From an uncultured Bacteroides sp. (GTDB lineage: Bacteria > Bacteroidota > Bacteroidia > Bacteroidales > Bacteroidaceae), in NCBI RefSeq assembly GCF_963678845.1, contig NZ_OY787464.1, positions 248,001 to 312,000 on the forward strand: a DNA stretch of 64,000 bases, in the 5' to 3' direction. Each line of letters begins with the position of its first letter. Position 1 is the first letter of the stretch. Shown one piece after another: positions 54,029 through 62,946 of the stretch. The notes under the pieces were generated by a model. That model saw only the letters and a list, made by a program, of their open reading frames with translations, was not told the origin of the DNA and ran no database searches. Made by a program: the position numbers and the translations under genes.

Positions 54029-56041
54029 TTATTCCATTTTACGCAACACAATAGCCGAACGAGCTGGAATATAAAGTTTCAGCCATTCTTTGTTTTCACT
54101 CTTATAAAGAGCATCAAAGTTAGTAAAATGTGTTATACTATCATCCGTTAATCCGTTTCCACCAAGCTCTGTTGCATCAGTATTTAATACTGTTTCGTAT
54201 GAGCCGGGCTCAACAAGGAACCCATAATCAGTAAATGACTTGGATGGATTAAAATTAAATACAAAAACAAGGTTTTTGCGCTTGTATGCCAGAATCTGAT
54301 CACCGTCGTTATGCCAGATTTCTTGTATAGGTAAAGTTTGGAAACCAGTTATTCCCTCAATAAGTTCTATCATTCTTGAATCAAAATCTGCAAGATAATG
54401 ATAGGTCAATGTTTTACGATCAACAAGATCCCATTGACGACGGGCATATTTGCAGGACCAACCATTGCCTTCACGTGGAAAATCAATCCATTCAGGATGT
54501 CCAAACTCATTTCCCATGAAGTTTAGGTATCCTCCATTTATAGTTGTAGCAGTAATTAAACGAATCATCTTATGAAGAGCTAAACCACGATTCACTTTGT
54601 AGTTCTCGTCTCCTTTTTGCATGTGCCAGTACATGTCAGCATCAATCAAACGGAATATAATTGTTTTATCTCCCACCAATGCCTGATCATGGCTTTCTGT
54701 ATAAGAAATAGTTTTCTCTTCTTTACGACGATTAGTTACTTCCCAGAAAATGGATGACGGTTTCCAGTCCTCATCAATCTTTTCTTTTATTGTTTTAATC
54801 CAGTAATCGGGAATATTCATTGCCATGCGATAATCAAATCCGTAACCACCATCTTCCTGTTTAACAGCAAGACCGGGCATTCCTGATACTTCTTCAGCAA
54901 CAGTAATAGCATGTGGATTTACCTGATGCACCAGCTTATTTGCCAATGTAAGATAACATATTGCATTGTCGTCCTGATAACCGTTATAATAATCGTTATA
55001 ATCAACAAAAGCTTCTCCCAAACCATGACTATGATATAACATTGAAGTCACCCCGTCAAAACGGAATCCATCAAACTGATATTCATCAAGCCAGAATTTA
55101 CAATTAGAGAGTAAGAAATGCAGAACTTCATTTTTACCGTAATCAAAGCAAAGCGAATCCCATGCCGGATGCTCTCTTTTAGCACCCTGATAAAAATACT
55201 GGCAAGGATCACCAGCAAGATTAGCCAGTCCTTCTAATTCATTCTTAATCGAATGAGAATGGACAATATCCATAATTACAGCAATACCCAATCCGTGAGC
55301 AGTATCAATGAGTAGTTTCAGTTCTTCGGGAGTACCGAAGCGTGAAGATGCTGCAAAGAAGTTAGATACATGGTAGCCAAAACTTCCATAATATGGATGT
55401 TCCTGAATTGCCATTATCTGAATACAGTTATATCCTGCCTTTACAATTCGTGGAAGTATTTTTTCACGGAATTCATTGTATGTTCCTACCTTTTCCTCTT
55501 GTTGAGCCATACCAATGTGGCATTCATAGATTAAAAGCGGATCTGTATTAGGAGTGAATGACGTTTTACTGAATTGGAACTTTTCCTCAGGATTCCATAC
55601 CTGAGCCGAGAAGATTTTTGTAATATCGTCCTGCACCACACGGGTAGCCCAAGCCGGAATACGTTCACCTTGTCCGCTGTCCCAATGAATATTCAGCTTA
55701 TATAATTCACCATGTTGTAACGCATCGGCGGGTAATTCTAGTTCCCAATTACCGTTATCGATGCGTTTCATGGCATAAGTTTCTTTCTCTTTCCAGTCAC
55801 TGAATGTACCAATCATATAAATCTGAGTGGCATTAGGAGCCCATTCACGAAAAACCCAACCATCATTTGTTCGGTGTAAACCAAAATACAAATACCCCGT
55901 AGCAAAGTCCGAAAGGTTTCTTTTCCCATTTTCGGTCAATTCAGACTCTTTATTGAGTGCGTACTCATAGCGCCCTACTATTGCTTTCTTGTATGGTTCA
56001 AGCCATGGGTCTCTGTCTATTAAATTCAGTGTCTTATTCAT
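54029..56041 (-). CDS. glgB: 1,4-alpha-glucan branching enzyme (GH13)
   Basis: 670 aa. An N-terminal CBM48 (FREWAPNATQIYMIGTFSDW) is followed by the GH13 barrel and a C-terminal beta domain. Catalytic motifs are VIMDIVHSHS, the nucleophile Asp in FDGFRFDGVTSMLYHSHG, the acid Glu in TVAEEVSGMPG and YTESHDQA. The closeness to plant and animal branching enzymes (MLYHSHG, MGNEFGHPEW) marks the GH13_8 subfamily. It makes alpha-1,6 branches in glycogen. It is in one transcription unit with YhcH and DUF2461 upstream and DUF6057 downstream. Confidence 0.95.
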   Translation of the reverse strand: MNKTLNLIDRDPWLEPYKKAIVGRYEYALNKESELTENGKRNLSDFATGYLYFGLHRTNDGWVFREWAPNATQIYMIGTFSDWKEKETYAMKRIDNGNWELELPADALQHGELYKLNIHWDSGQGERIPAWATRVVQDDITKIFSAQVWNPEEKFQFSKTSFTPNTDPLLIYECHIGMAQQEEKVGTYNEFREKILPRIVKAGYNCIQIMAIQEHPYYGSFGYHVSNFFAASSRFGTPEELKLLIDTAHGLGIAVIMDIVHSHSIKNELEGLANLAGDPCQYFYQGAKREHPAWDSLCFDYGKNEVLHFLLSNCKFWLDEYQFDGFRFDGVTSMLYHSHGLGEAFVDYNDYYNGYQDDNAICYLTLANKLVHQVNPHAITVAEEVSGMPGLAVKQEDGGYGFDYRMAMNIPDYWIKTIKEKIDEDWKPSSIFWEVTNRRKEEKTISYTESHDQALVGDKTIIFRLIDADMYWHMQKGDENYKVNRGLALHKMIRLITATTINGGYLNFMGNEFGHPEWIDFPREGNGWSCKYARRQWDLVDRKTLTYHYLADFDSRMIELIEGITGFQTLPIQEIWHNDGDQILAYKRKNLVFVFNFNPSKSFTDYGFLVEPGSYETVLNTDATELGGNGLTDDSITHFTNFDALYKSENKEWLKLYIPARSAIVLRKME

Positions 56042-56065
56042 AGAGATTCTTTTGGATTATTTTAA

Positions 56066-56512
56066 TTAAGCCAATACTTTTACAATCACTTTCTTTACTC
56101 CGGTTTCAGTTACACCAGGTGCATGTCCGTCTTCAGGAAAGAAGATGGCAAACATTCCAGGTTTAACAGGAATATAGCTATCTGCCAATCCTTCAAAGAA
56201 AGTGATATCTTTTTCTTCATTGTAAACAGCATCAGCCGGTCTACAATCTACAGCAGGAGTGTATCCCATGACTTCAACTCCTGAAAGTGGAATTTGGATA
56301 TCAATAAATTTATTGTGAGTTTCCAGTTTTGCCTGTTCTTTTGTTTTGGGGTTAGTTTGTGCTATATTTACGACTAAATCTTTGCCTTTCAATTCTGTCT
56401 TTCCAATTTCCATTTCTGAAAGATTGTGTGATTTCAGGAATTCAACAGCCTGAGCAAAAAGAGGATTTAAAGAGACATATTTGCCTAAATTTTCAAGTTT
56501 ATCTACTATCAT
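56066..56512 (-). CDS. YhcH/YjgK/YiaL-family protein
   Basis: A 148-aa cupin-type (DUF386) protein with the typical ETHNKFIDIQIPLSGVEVMGY, DITFFEG and the metal-binding FFPEDGHAPG blocks. Members are linked to sialic acid or other sugar catabolism and are thought to bind a sugar with a metal. It is 24 bp upstream of glgB. The biochemical role here is not known. Confidence 0.92.
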   Translation of the reverse strand: MIVDKLENLGKYVSLNPLFAQAVEFLKSHNLSEMEIGKTELKGKDLVVNIAQTNPKTKEQAKLETHNKFIDIQIPLSGVEVMGYTPAVDCRPADAVYNEEKDITFFEGLADSYIPVKPGMFAIFFPEDGHAPGVTETGVKKVIVKVLA

Positions 56513-56544
56513 GATTTAATTATTTAGTTGATTAATATAATTTT

Positions 56545-57210
56545 TTATTCAAATTCATCTATTGTGTAATTGGTAAAATCGCAGAAACGTTTCATCTGCT
56601 TAAATATATCAGATACATTATCCAGCATATATTTATCTAAAAAGAATTCATCGGGTACAGAGCAAGCGCAGGAATAATCTTTGCACTTAAGATAATCAAT
56701 GTATTTAAAGTCTTTCGGGAAACCTTTGGGTGCGGTTTTTAAGAAAGTCTCTCCTACTACAGGGAAATATTTCTTAAAAGCAGGATCTTCAACAATTGAC
56801 AAGTATTCATCTATATTATCATAAACCGACTGTCTGAGAGCCTTCAGTATATTTGGTGGTGGACAATAACTGCCACCTGCCAGAAGACAGTTTCCCAGCT
56901 GCAGATGTACATAATATCCGCAATGTTCTGATTTCTTTCCTTTGGCATTTATGTATCCGCCAAAATGTATCTTATAGGGTGTTTTATCGGGCGAGAAACG
57001 GGTGTCTCTATATATGCGATACGTGCAGTCCTTTGCCTGAATGCCTTTTATATCTTCGTCAAAAAGAGCTATTCGGTCAATAATTACAGTCAATAACTTT
57101 TCAAATTCAGATTGCGCTTTCAAATAATCTTCTTTGTGTTCGTTAAACCATTCACGATTATTATTTACTGAAAGTTCCTTTAAAAACTGAAATATAGTAG
57201 GTATATTCAT
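56545..57210 (-). CDS. DUF2461-family protein
   Basis: 221 aa with the family hallmarks NNNREWFNEHKEDYLKAQ, YRDTRFSPDKTPYKIHFG and GGSYCPPPNILKALRQ. The function of the family (TIGR02453) is unknown. It is the first gene of the glgB operon, preceded by TAAGTTTG on the minus strand at 57236-57243, 25 nt before its ATG, with a TTG 16 nt further out. Confidence 0.9.
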   Translation of the reverse strand: MNIPTIFQFLKELSVNNNREWFNEHKEDYLKAQSEFEKLLTVIIDRIALFDEDIKGIQAKDCTYRIYRDTRFSPDKTPYKIHFGGYINAKGKKSEHCGYYVHLQLGNCLLAGGSYCPPPNILKALRQSVYDNIDEYLSIVEDPAFKKYFPVVGETFLKTAPKGFPKDFKYIDYLKCKDYSCACSVPDEFFLDKYMLDNVSDIFKQMKRFCDFTNYTIDEFE

Positions 57211-57235
57211 GACTCTATTTTCCTTTTTAGTTTGA

Positions 57236-57262
57236 CAAACTTACGAAAAAAATCTGAAACAA
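57236..57262 (-). promoter_or_regulatory. Promoter of the DUF2461-yhcH-glgB operon
   Basis: Minus strand: TTG (57260-57262), 16-nt spacer, TAAGTTTG (57236-57243). Confidence 0.5.
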
Positions 57263-57366
57263 TAAGTGTTTCCAATAAAAATAAAGATATTTCCTTTAAC
57301 TCAAAGATTCATTTAGCTCGAAGAGGGAGTTAGGTATATAAATTTGGAAACAAAAAAAAAGAGAGA

Positions 57367-58446
57367 CTAGTTGTTTTCTTTAATTGGTTTAATATCAATA
57401 AAATGACATTTATTGCAAAAATCCGGCGTATTATTATTATACCATAGAGTTCTAAACTGCCTATAACTATTGTTATTTAATACATCCAACACCTTATTAT
57501 CACATACATTTCCGAAATTTAATTCTTTTGGGAAAGGCTTTGCACAGCATGGTGTAACAAATCCATTCCAACAAATATAGAAATAGTTCCAGGGAAAAGA
57601 ACATTTCTGAAAGCCGTTATCTGTTTTAAAGTTTCGACTGGTTACTATAATTTTTGGGGTATTATTAATTGTGTCTTCTAACTTTGAAATTACTTCTAAA
57701 AATGCTGGAGATTGATAGAATTCATAATATGAACGTTCTATTTTAGTAACAGAAACAAGATTAAACAACGTAAAATCCATATATCTAATCCCTACTTTTT
57801 CTGCATATTTCACTAATAAAGGCATCTGACGGAAGTTTTCCTTGGTAACAACCATATTTAACATCAAATCAGTCTTTGTATTTCTACACAGTTCAGAAAG
57901 CAATCGTAAGTTTTCATCTAAGACCTGAAAGCTGGAGTTTATCCTAATACTCTCGTAAACACTTTCTATTCCGTCTATTGAAACTTGGATTGTATCTATT
58001 TTATTGATCACCGTTGATACCTTCTCTATAAAATGGGGTAAAACTGCATTAGTAGATACTGAGATTATAATTCCTTTGTTCTTAGCCTTTACATAGTCTA
58101 CAATTTCTTCTAAATCATTATATATAAATGTTTCGCCCATACCAGTTAATCCAATTGAGTCAAGATAGGGCCACAACTCATCTATTATATTTTTTGCCTG
58201 TTCAACATTCATTTGCCCTTTATCCATAGCTTTCCCGTATTCATATTCTCTAGGGCAAGTTATACAAGCAAGATTACAATGATTAGTTAGTTCTAACATT
58301 ATAGTCGAGGGATAAGCAACCTTTGTTGATTTTGTAATTTTATAATAACTGGATTTTAATTTATTAGAAATATATAAAAACAAGTATTTGTTTTTTGGTA
58401 ACTTAATTATTCTATTTAGGGCTTTCTTTAATCTACGTTTATTCAT
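57367..58446 (-). CDS. Radical SAM / SPASM-domain protein
   Basis: 359 aa. The radical SAM cluster motif is CNLACITCPREY (C-x3-C-x2-C), followed by GMGETFIYND. A C-terminal SPASM-type Cys set is present (CSFPWNYFYICWNGFVTPCC ... CNKCHF), suggesting one or more extra Fe-S clusters. Such proteins modify peptides, proteins or sugars. It stands alone; no obvious small precursor peptide or partner enzyme is adjacent. The basic N-terminal extension (NKRRLKKALNRIIKLPKNK) precedes the radical SAM core by about 50 residues. A TACATTTG box lies at 58539-58546. The specific substrate cannot be named. Confidence 0.88.
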   Translation of the reverse strand: MNKRRLKKALNRIIKLPKNKYLFLYISNKLKSSYYKITKSTKVAYPSTIMLELTNHCNLACITCPREYEYGKAMDKGQMNVEQAKNIIDELWPYLDSIGLTGMGETFIYNDLEEIVDYVKAKNKGIIISVSTNAVLPHFIEKVSTVINKIDTIQVSIDGIESVYESIRINSSFQVLDENLRLLSELCRNTKTDLMLNMVVTKENFRQMPLLVKYAEKVGIRYMDFTLFNLVSVTKIERSYYEFYQSPAFLEVISKLEDTINNTPKIIVTSRNFKTDNGFQKCSFPWNYFYICWNGFVTPCCAKPFPKELNFGNVCDNKVLDVLNNNSYRQFRTLWYNNNTPDFCNKCHFIDIKPIKENN

Positions 58447-58538
58447 GGCGTTTTTTTACAGTAAGTTTTTCAATTGCTGCAAACACGAAACATATCATAT
58501 TTATTCTCGCATTACATAACTATTCTATCAATTATCCC

Positions 58539-58546
58539 ACAAATGT
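58539..58546 (-). promoter_or_regulatory. -7 promoter box of radical SAM gene
   Basis: Minus-strand TACATTTG, with a leader of about 85 nt to the ATG at 58446. Confidence 0.45.
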
Positions 58547-58675
58547 ACATAAAAATTTGGATTTACATGTATACTCAATCCTCTAAAAAGGACAAGGATT
58601 TCAATCAGATGCTTCAAATTTTATCTTTTCCAGGAGAATCTACAGCTACACGCTCAAACATGGTGTAGCGAACTA

Positions 58676-59467
58676 CTATTTTCCCTTTCGCACTATCTCG
58701 ACTAACTGATCATGCAATTTGCCATTTGTAGCTAGAACCTGATGTCCGGAATAGAATGTGTCTCCTCCTTCAAAATCGGTAACTTTACCGCCTGCCTGCA
58801 TTAGGATTAATGATCCTGCAGCGATATCCCATGGCCCAAGATTAGTCTCAATCCGTGCCTCAAATCTTCCTGCTGCAATATAGCATATCTCAGCTGCTGC
58901 TGCCCCTTCCAAACGCAATCCTCCAACCGTTCCGTAAAGTTCCTGAACAAGATAAAGAGCCATTGACTTATACTCCTTATAGTTATAAGGAAAACCCAGA
59001 GCTATGAAGGCAGTATCCATGTTGTTCACATTGGAAACATGAATTTCCTGACCGTTTAAATATGCTTTACTTCCTTTCCATGCCCAGTAACATTCATCAC
59101 GGCACACCTCATAAACAACTCCAACCAAGAGTTCTTTCTTGTTTCTCAAGGCAATGCTAACGCAATACGGAGCGTTATTATGGATATAATTTGTTGTTCC
59201 ATCAAGAGGATCAACTACCCAGCAATACTCTTCGTCTCCGTGAGAGCCCGAACCTTCTTCTGCAATAAAACCGGCTTCAGGAAGAAGCTCGGATAAGCTG
59301 GTCACGATTCTACGTTCCGACTCTTTATCCACATAAGACACATAGTCGTGTGAGTTCTTTTCTTCTACTCTCTCTCTATCAAAGCTTATACGTTCTTCCC
59401 TAAGAAAGGCTCCTGTTTTAACAGCAAGTTCACGTACTTTCTCAGTAATTATTTCTAGTTCTAACAT
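58676..59467 (-). CDS. Inositol monophosphatase family protein
   Basis: 263 aa with the metal-binding IMPase motifs: AEEGSG, CWVVDPLDGTTNYIHN, and GPWDIAAGSLILMQAGG. It could be an inositol-1-phosphatase, SuhB-type, or act on a related sugar phosphate. It is monocistronic, with a TACATTTG box at 59490-59497, 22 nt before the ATG. Cytoplasmic. Confidence 0.92.
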   Translation of the reverse strand: MLELEIITEKVRELAVKTGAFLREERISFDRERVEEKNSHDYVSYVDKESERRIVTSLSELLPEAGFIAEEGSGSHGDEEYCWVVDPLDGTTNYIHNNAPYCVSIALRNKKELLVGVVYEVCRDECYWAWKGSKAYLNGQEIHVSNVNNMDTAFIALGFPYNYKEYKSMALYLVQELYGTVGGLRLEGAAAAEICYIAAGRFEARIETNLGPWDIAAGSLILMQAGGKVTDFEGGDTFYSGHQVLATNGKLHDQLVEIVRKGK

Positions 59468-59489
59468 ACATATTTACTTTTTAATGAAA

Positions 59490-59497
59490 CAAATGTA
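59490..59497 (-). promoter_or_regulatory. -7 promoter box of IMPase gene
   Basis: Minus-strand TACATTTG, 22 nt before the ATG at 59467. Confidence 0.5.
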
Positions 59498-59575
59498 CAG
59501 ATTATTAATGTAAATAAGGTTATGAAATGGTGGGTAATTTAAGTTACAGGATGTTAATTCAGCAATTTCCTGCAG

Positions 59576-59632
59576 ATTATTCACCAATATTTCTCAGCCA
59601 TTCAGCAATGGATTTTATTTCATGGAGAATGG
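59576..59632 (+). repeat. Intergenic palindromic repeat, copy 3 of 3
   Basis: 57 bp: ATTATTCACCAATA ... TCTCAGCCATTC ... CAATGGATTTTATTT ... CATGGAGAATGG. The ends form an imperfect inverted repeat and CCATT-CAGC-AATGG an inner one. It lies between the IMPase gene and the terminator of the DUF3078 gene. Confidence 0.65.
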
Positions 59633-59658
59633 TTTTAAATTATTATCAATAGCCTTAT

Positions 59659-59710
59659 AAAAAACACTCCCTGCATATCCTAATCGGGTATGCAGGGAGT
59701 GTTTTTTATT
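59659..59710. terminator. Terminator of DUF3078 gene (bidirectional shape)
   Basis: AAAAAACACTCCCTGCATA pairs with TATGCAGGGAGTGTTTTTT. It has runs of A and T at both ends, so it can act in both directions. Confidence 0.9.
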
Positions 59711-59736
59711 CTTTAAATGCACTAATAAGCAATTAC

Positions 59737-61122
59737 TTACCAGGCGTAATTTATACCAAAGCTAAGTAGTTCTTTAAACTGGAAGTAACTGGCTCCGGCT
59801 TTACGATTCACACCATCATCAAATCGTCCGTGAAAGAATAGTTTTGTAGACAAATAACGGTTCAACACAAAGTTAAATGTATTCTCCCACTCTGTTTCCA
59901 CTTTTTTGTAACTAGTAAAGTAATACAGACGAGATTCCCAAACAACAGACGGAATAATGGTCCATTTCAAGTTAGACTGAAATTTAGAACCGACATCATT
60001 AAGGAAAGATCTACCTTCCTTTAGTCCAAACTGTGTTTCATCTATGCTCTTATTTCCTACATAACGCAAATTATAAGCTCCCGGAGAAATGAATACAGAT
60101 AACGTTAAGTTTTTCCTGTTAAGCTTATAATCCATACCGATACTTAATATCAAATTTGCAGGATTAAGAAAGGCTGATACCAATTGGCTTGTATTTGACT
60201 TATAATTATGAAAGAACTGAGTGTTAAATTCACCCGAGATTGTATAATACCAGTTAGAAGCAGCTTTTATACCTAACTTACTGGAAAGGCGAAGCAGGTC
60301 GGTGTTTATTCTATATTGGCGAACCGTATCAGAACTTACAGTATTAAATCCCATCTTTGCTTCAAATGCATTATCAAACTGAATTTTTTGCTGATCGTTA
60401 TAATTGGCATTTAACTGAAGATTCATTAATGCACTGTTAGTACTTTCACCTCCCTGATACCAATTATTTGATATGTAATTCTGTGTAAATTGCAAAGATC
60501 CGTTTCCACCTGTATACCAAAAATTAGGCTTCTGTATAGTTACGTGCACTTTCTTTGCATGAGTAGTCATCGGTTCTGGTTTAAACAGACTTACCACTGA
60601 CGTTCTAGGCCTTAAATTATCTGTTTCAGTCTCATTATAAATTGATTGTCTGTCAATATTATATTCAAAGTTGACAACAAGTTCCGGATGAGAAAGATAA
60701 ACAGTGAGCAAAGCTTTGTTTACAATATGATTCACTTTTCTTGTTTCATTGAATGGACTCATATCGATAGGGAATAGCTCTTTAACAGGATATTCATTCT
60801 CTTTAATGCCAAAAGACTTCCATTCTTTAGGATTAAAAACGTCCACCACCGGAGAATAGTAAAATGTCAGAGGCACAAAAAGCCTGTAATATTTGGGATC
60901 CAGTTTAATGTATCTTTCAGGAACAGAATCATTATTTATAGAATCTAATATTCCAAGATGTCGATGATACAAAACTGTTAGTGAATCACTATACTTTTTC
61001 AGGAATGGAGATTGTATAGTATCCTGGCGAAGCTTATTTAAAGACGGTTGCTCTCTTTTTTCATTGGCAGATAAGGAGAGCGTAAAGAATAATAATACGA
61101 GTAAAGTAATCTCTTTTTTCAT
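59737..61122 (-). CDS. DUF3078 outer membrane beta-barrel protein
   Basis: 461 aa from the ATG at 61122, which opens a signal peptide (MKKEITLLVLLFFTLSLSA). The frame continues upstream to 61275, but a TAGCTTTG promoter box lies inside that extension (61150-61157), so the shorter start is preferred. The C-terminal half has regular amphipathic strands, WYQGGESTNSALMNLQLNANY and a final INYAW typical of a barrel. It is a Bacteroidota family of unknown function, located in the outer membrane. Confidence 0.85.
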   Translation of the reverse strand: MKKEITLLVLLFFTLSLSANEKREQPSLNKLRQDTIQSPFLKKYSDSLTVLYHRHLGILDSINNDSVPERYIKLDPKYYRLFVPLTFYYSPVVDVFNPKEWKSFGIKENEYPVKELFPIDMSPFNETRKVNHIVNKALLTVYLSHPELVVNFEYNIDRQSIYNETETDNLRPRTSVVSLFKPEPMTTHAKKVHVTIQKPNFWYTGGNGSLQFTQNYISNNWYQGGESTNSALMNLQLNANYNDQQKIQFDNAFEAKMGFNTVSSDTVRQYRINTDLLRLSSKLGIKAASNWYYTISGEFNTQFFHNYKSNTSQLVSAFLNPANLILSIGMDYKLNRKNLTLSVFISPGAYNLRYVGNKSIDETQFGLKEGRSFLNDVGSKFQSNLKWTIIPSVVWESRLYYFTSYKKVETEWENTFNFVLNRYLSTKLFFHGRFDDGVNRKAGASYFQFKELLSFGINYAW

Positions 61123-61149
61123 AATCTTAATTAAAAAACTAATAAAACA

Positions 61150-61157
61150 CAAAGCTA
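61150..61157 (-). promoter_or_regulatory. -7 promoter box of DUF3078 gene
   Basis: Minus-strand TAGCTTTG, 27 nt before the ATG at 61122. Confidence 0.5.
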
Positions 61158-61248
61158 CAACTAAAAATTCAAATAGCGTAATGATTCCCAAAATAATGTT
61201 TTTTATATTAATTTTCGGCAGAATACTTATTTTCTTCTTCTTTTTTTG

Positions 61249-61256
61249 TAATTTTG
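61249..61256 (+). promoter_or_regulatory. -7 promoter box of pyrG
   Basis: TAATTTTG matches TAnnTTTG and lies 56 nt before the GTG start of pyrG. Confidence 0.5.
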
Positions 61257-61312
61257 CACTTTTTAAAAGGTCCACAAAACCGCATAATTAATTATAATAA
61301 AATAGTATTGTC

Positions 61313-62914
61313 GTGGGAGAAACAAAGTACATCTTCGTCACAGGAGGAGTTGCCTCTTCATTAGGTAAAGGAATTATTGCATCATCTATTGGTAAGCTTC
61401 TTCAAGCAAGAGGTTATAAGGTGACTATCCAGAAATTTGATCCTTATATCAATATTGACTCGGGAACACTTAACCCATACGAGCATGGAGAATGTTATGT
61501 CACTGTTGACGGTCATGAATGTGACCTTGACTTAGGACACTACGAACGTATGTTGGACATACAGACTACTAAAGCTAATAACATTACAACAGGACGTATC
61601 TATAAAAGTGTAATAGATAAAGAACGTCGTGGTGATTATTTAGGTAAAACCATTCAGGTGATACCTCATATTACTGACGAGATTAAACGTAATGTAAAGT
61701 TCCTTGGCAGTAAAAGCAAATATGATTTTGTAATTACAGAAATAGGTGGAACTGTAGGTGATATTGAATCGCTTCCATTTGTTGAAGGTATGAGACAGCT
61801 TCGCAGGGAATTGGGTAATTCTGCGCTTTGCGTACACTTAACTTATGTTCCTTTCATAGCAGCTGCTAAAGAGCTGAAAACAAAACCAACTCAGCATTCT
61901 GTTAAACAATTACAAGAATTAGGAGTTCAACCCGATATTCTGGTACTAAGAAGTGAATATCACTTGAGTGACAGTTTAAGAAAGAAAGTTGCACTATTCT
62001 GTAATGTAGAAGATAGAGCAGTAGTTCAATCTACTGATGTACCAAGCATTTACGAAGTTCCGTTGATGATGCAGGAACAAGGACTTGATGAAACAATCCT
62101 GTTAAAGATGGGTCTTCCTGTTGGTAATAAACCCGATCTTGATTCCTGGAAAGCATTCATAGAAAGAAGAGCAAAAGCAACTCAAGAAGTCAAAATTGCT
62201 CTTGTTGGTAAATATGTAGAGCTTCAGGATGCATACAAATCTATTCTGGAATCTCTTTCTCAGGCAGCTACATATAACGACCGCAAACTGAAGGTTGAAT
62301 ATGTTCAGAGTGAGAAACTAACTGAGGCTAATGTAGTAGAGAAGCTATCAAAAGTAGATGGCGTTGTTATATGTCCGGGATTTGGCCCAAGAGGTATAGA
62401 AGGAAAGTTTGTAGCAGCTAAATACTGTCGTGAAAACGATATTCCAACATTTGGTATCTGTCTTGGTATGCAATCTATTGCTATCGAGTTTGCAAGAAAT
62501 GTACTGGGATATGCAGAAGCCAACTCAGTTGAGATGGACGAAAGCACTAAGTATCCGGTAATTGATATCATGGAAGAACAGAAAGCAATTACCAACATGG
62601 GTGGAACAATGCGTCTGGGTGCATATGAATGTGTGATAGACAAGAAATCTAAAACATACGAAGCTTATAAGAAAGAACATATACAGGAACGTCACCGTCA
62701 CCGTTATGAATTCAACAACTTCTACAAAGCCGAATATGAGAAAGCAGGAATGAAGTGTGTGGGTATTAATCCGGAATCCAACTTAGTGGAAATTGTTGAG
62801 ATACCTACTCTTCGTTGGTATATCGGTACACAGTTCCATCCTGAGTATAGTAGTACGGTGCTTAATCCACATCCTCTTTTTGTTTCTTTTATCAAGGCTG
62901 CAATTAATAAATAA
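61313..62914 (+). CDS. pyrG: CTP synthase
   Basis: 533 aa, makes CTP from UTP, ATP and glutamine. The N-terminal synthetase domain starts YIFVTGGVASSLGKGIIASS and contains DPYINIDSGTLNPYEHGE; the C-terminal glutaminase domain has its nucleophile Cys383 in FGICLGMQ and the His/Glu in GTQFHPEYSS. The start codon is GTG at 61313 (GTGGGAGAAACA); no ATG upstream keeps homology. yidC follows after 32 bp, so the two are likely co-transcribed. Confidence 0.97.
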   Translation: MGETKYIFVTGGVASSLGKGIIASSIGKLLQARGYKVTIQKFDPYINIDSGTLNPYEHGECYVTVDGHECDLDLGHYERMLDIQTTKANNITTGRIYKSVIDKERRGDYLGKTIQVIPHITDEIKRNVKFLGSKSKYDFVITEIGGTVGDIESLPFVEGMRQLRRELGNSALCVHLTYVPFIAAAKELKTKPTQHSVKQLQELGVQPDILVLRSEYHLSDSLRKKVALFCNVEDRAVVQSTDVPSIYEVPLMMQEQGLDETILLKMGLPVGNKPDLDSWKAFIERRAKATQEVKIALVGKYVELQDAYKSILESLSQAATYNDRKLKVEYVQSEKLTEANVVEKLSKVDGVVICPGFGPRGIEGKFVAAKYCRENDIPTFGICLGMQSIAIEFARNVLGYAEANSVEMDESTKYPVIDIMEEQKAITNMGGTMRLGAYECVIDKKSKTYEAYKKEHIQERHRHRYEFNNFYKAEYEKAGMKCVGINPESNLVEIVEIPTLRWYIGTQFHPEYSSTVLNPHPLFVSFIKAAINK

Positions 62915-62946
62915 GACTAAAAAATAATAATGTATAACTTGTAATT

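Noticed and set aside
58474..58668. 64-codon plus-strand frame as a precursor peptide for the radical SAM protein
   Set aside because: It is divergent, overlaps the radical SAM promoter region, and has no leader/core pattern.
61123..61275. N-terminal extension of the DUF3078 protein
   Set aside because: A perfect -7 box lies within it and a clean signal peptide begins at 61122.
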